This document shows positions 39,952 to 41,386 of a stretch of DNA of 41,386 bases, in pieces. Source of the stretch: JBBDYH01 sp040901795 (GTDB lineage Bacteria; Planctomycetota; Planctomycetia; Pirellulales; JALHPA01); contig JBBDYH010000029.1 in NCBI GenBank assembly GCA_040901795.1, positions 1-41,386 of the forward strand, written 5' to 3'. Under the pieces are notes generated by a model. The model searched no databases and was not told the origin of the DNA. It was given only the letters and a program-made list of their open reading frames with translations. Made by a program: the position numbers and the translations under genes. Every line of letters begins with the position of its first letter. Position 1 is the first letter of the stretch.

Positions 39952-41361
39952 ATGCCAGCCATGTCCAAAACCAAATCCCCGCCAACGGCCTCGCGATTCG
40001 TCCAATCGAACCGCCTGAGCGGCGTCTCGATCACCGCCTCGCACGACGACCCGCGGGTCATTGCCGCGCTGGAGAAATACCTTTTGCTGTGCGAAGAGGG
40101 TGCGCCGCCGGAGCGGCAATCGTTCCTGGCGGGATTCTCCGAGATTGCCGACGTATTAGGACCCTGCCTCGAAGGACTGGCGCTGGTGCAGGCCGCGGTA
40201 CCGGGTGTTTCGGGTGAGGGCCCGGCAGCCGGTTTGCGTCTTCCTTTGCCCCCGGGAGAGGGCGGGGTGAGGGCCAACGATGAAGACGACGCGCTCCTCG
40301 GCGACTTTCGCATCATCCGTGAGATCGGCCGCGGCGGAATGGGCATCGTGTACGAAGCGGAGCAGCGGTCGCTCTCGCGGCGCGTGGCGCTGAAGATCCT
40401 CCCCTTCGCCTCCGTGCTCGACCCGCGGCACCTGCAGCGGTTCAAGAACGAAGCGCTGGCGGCGGCGCACCTGGATCATCCCAACATTGTCGAAGTCTAC
40501 GGAGTCGGCTGCGAGCGGGGCGTGCACTTTTACGCGATGCGGTACGTCGAGGGGCAGACGTTGGCGGAGGTCATTGACGCGATGAGGGTTCAGGGTTCGG
40601 GGTTCGGGGTTCAGGACGATTCTGTAGGGAACGCCCTCCGTGGCGTTCCGGAACCATCAACGGACGGTGTCGCTGCCGATCCAATTCCTCCTTCGTCCTT
40701 AGTCCTTCGAACTTCGGCGACGGACACGTCGCCATTCGCCGCGCTTTCTACCTTGCGAATTGAGCGGCCGCGAGACTTTTTCCGTCTGGTGGCCGAACTT
40801 GGCATCCAGGCCGCCGAGGCCCTCGACCACGCTCATCAAATGGGCATCGTGCATCGCGACATCAAGCCGTCGAACCTGCTCGTTGAAGTCATCCAAGGTC
40901 CAACGTCCAAGGTCCAAGGTCACACTCGGACGATGTTGGACGATGGACGACGGACGACGGACGGCCTGAACCCTGAACCCCGAACCCTGAACCCTCCCAA
41001 ACTCTGGATCACTGACTTTGGTCTGGCCCACATCGAAACCGGCGCCACCTTGACCATGACCGGCGACCTCTTAGGCACGCTCCGCTACATGTCCCCCGAG
41101 CAAGCCGACGGCAAATCCGCCATTCTCGACCACCGCACTGACATCTACTCCCTCGGCGTCACCCTCTACGAGTTCCTCACCCTCCAACCCGCCTTCCCCG
41201 TCGAAGATCGCCAAACACTGCTCAAGCAAATCGCCACTGAAGAACCGTTCGCCCCGCGCAAGCTCAGCGCATCAATCCCCGTCGATCTCGAAACAATCAT
41301 TCTCAAGGCCATGGCCAAAGAACCGCGCGATCAGGGTCAGCGCGCACTTTGGGGAATTTAG
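39952..41361 (+). CDS. Ser/Thr protein kinase with repeat-derived inserts, ends abnormally
   Basis: 469 residues from ATG 39952 (39961 is an alternative). Kinase landmarks: GRGGMGIV (126-133), ALKIL with Lys148, HRDIKPSN (301-308, Asp303), DFGLAH (Asp355) and SPEQA. From Asp303 to DFG Asp355 there are 52 residues, while about 18 is normal; the extra is encoded by tandem repeats (40892-40995). A second insert before αE holds a tandem repeat (40585-40615) and a hairpin (40628-40649), and the N-terminal linker has a PLPPGEGG repeat. The C-terminus stops at EPRDQ-GQRALWGI; kinases of this type continue with RYATAxEL and membrane or TPR parts. The end may be a contig-edge misassembly. Confidence 0.8.
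   Translation: MPAMSKTKSPPTASRFVQSNRLSGVSITASHDDPRVIAALEKYLLLCEEGAPPERQSFLAGFSEIADVLGPCLEGLALVQAAVPGVSGEGPAAGLRLPLPPGEGGVRANDEDDALLGDFRIIREIGRGGMGIVYEAEQRSLSRRVALKILPFASVLDPRHLQRFKNEALAAAHLDHPNIVEVYGVGCERGVHFYAMRYVEGQTLAEVIDAMRVQGSGFGVQDDSVGNALRGVPEPSTDGVAADPIPPSSLVLRTSATDTSPFAALSTLRIERPRDFFRLVAELGIQAAEALDHAHQMGIVHRDIKPSNLLVEVIQGPTSKVQGHTRTMLDDGRRTTDGLNPEPRTLNPPKLWITDFGLAHIETGATLTMTGDLLGTLRYMSPEQADGKSAILDHRTDIYSLGVTLYEFLTLQPAFPVEDRQTLLKQIATEEPFAPRKLSASIPVDLETIILKAMAKEPRDQGQRALWGI
40585..40649. repeat. GGGTTC tandem repeat and hairpin in kinase
   Basis: AGGGTTC/GGGGTTC units (40585-40615), then a perfect 8-bp hairpin GGAACGCC (40628-40635), loop CTCCGT, GGCGTTCC (40642-40649), all within the open frame. 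Confidence 0.8.
40892..40995. repeat. GTCCAAG/GACGGAC and CCTGAA repeats in kinase
   Basis: Tandem GTCCAAG units (40892-40920) can pair with GACGATGGAC-type units after them (40934-40970), and CCTGAACCC units (40975-40995) are the inverse of the GGGTTCAGG array at 40585. The block sits between the catalytic HRD loop and DFG and is read in frame. Confidence 0.8.
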
Positions 41362-41386
41362 GGGAGGTGGGGCGCTGGCGCTGTAA

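Overview
The window looks like a scaffold piece from a high-GC planctomycete, probably of the Pirellulales type. I infer this from family content only; there is no rRNA or tRNA here. Pointers are two eukaryotic-like Ser/Thr kinases, an FHA protein, two ECF sigma factors, a prepilin-like N-terminal cleavage protein, a PEP-CTERM protein, a retropepsin-like protein with its small partner, a DUF4058 protein, mostly weak Shine-Dalgarno sites and many dispersed palindromic repeats. Ten Ns (39897-39906) mark a scaffold gap, so this is a draft assembly.

Layout. 1-6857 (+): tail of a coiled-coil protein, then FHA protein, membrane Ser/Thr kinase, lipoprotein/membrane protein, ECF sigma factor and a small CxxC protein, a likely phospho-signalling and transcription cluster. 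6998-14212 (+): four closely packed genes forming a type III-like restriction-modification locus: Mod methyltransferase, two small unknown genes, and a helicase-nuclease Res. 14843-18756 (+): transketolase, pseudopilin-like protein, an orphan Phd-type antitoxin beside a decayed vapC, and a frameshifted membrane protein. 18764-20760 (-): overlapping aguA/aguB pair for agmatine to putrescine. 20826-26154: bioD, PEP-CTERM protein, inositol-3-phosphate synthase (-), class I aminotransferase and a methyltransferase. 26317-29956 (-): secreted proteins, a frameshifted retropepsin-like gene with small partner, an LRR/PDZ protein and a MazF toxin-antitoxin pair. 30159-36151: ygiQ-type radical SAM gene, an IS256-like remnant, DUF4058 protein, argS, and an ABC ATPase cut short by a repeat. 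36182-39069 (-): three-gene cyclase/MFS/oxidoreductase operon. 39254-41361 (+): ECF sigma factor and a second Ser/Thr kinase that is abnormal at its end.

The strongest unexplained signal is the repeat content. At least two families (R1 at 6332, 26167 and 36082; R2 at 2017 and 23860) are paired hairpins whose stems differ between copies by compensating base changes, so the fold appears to be maintained. R1 copy 3 ends the ABC ATPase gene and supplies the stop codon of the opposing oxidoreductase gene. Other hairpin and tandem repeats sit in frame inside real genes (FHA gene, mod, ygiQ, kinase), where they encode extra peptides; in the last kinase they lengthen the stretch between HRD and DFG to 52 residues. 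The putative target-recognition part of Mod is markedly AT-richer than its flanks, which suggests domain replacement.
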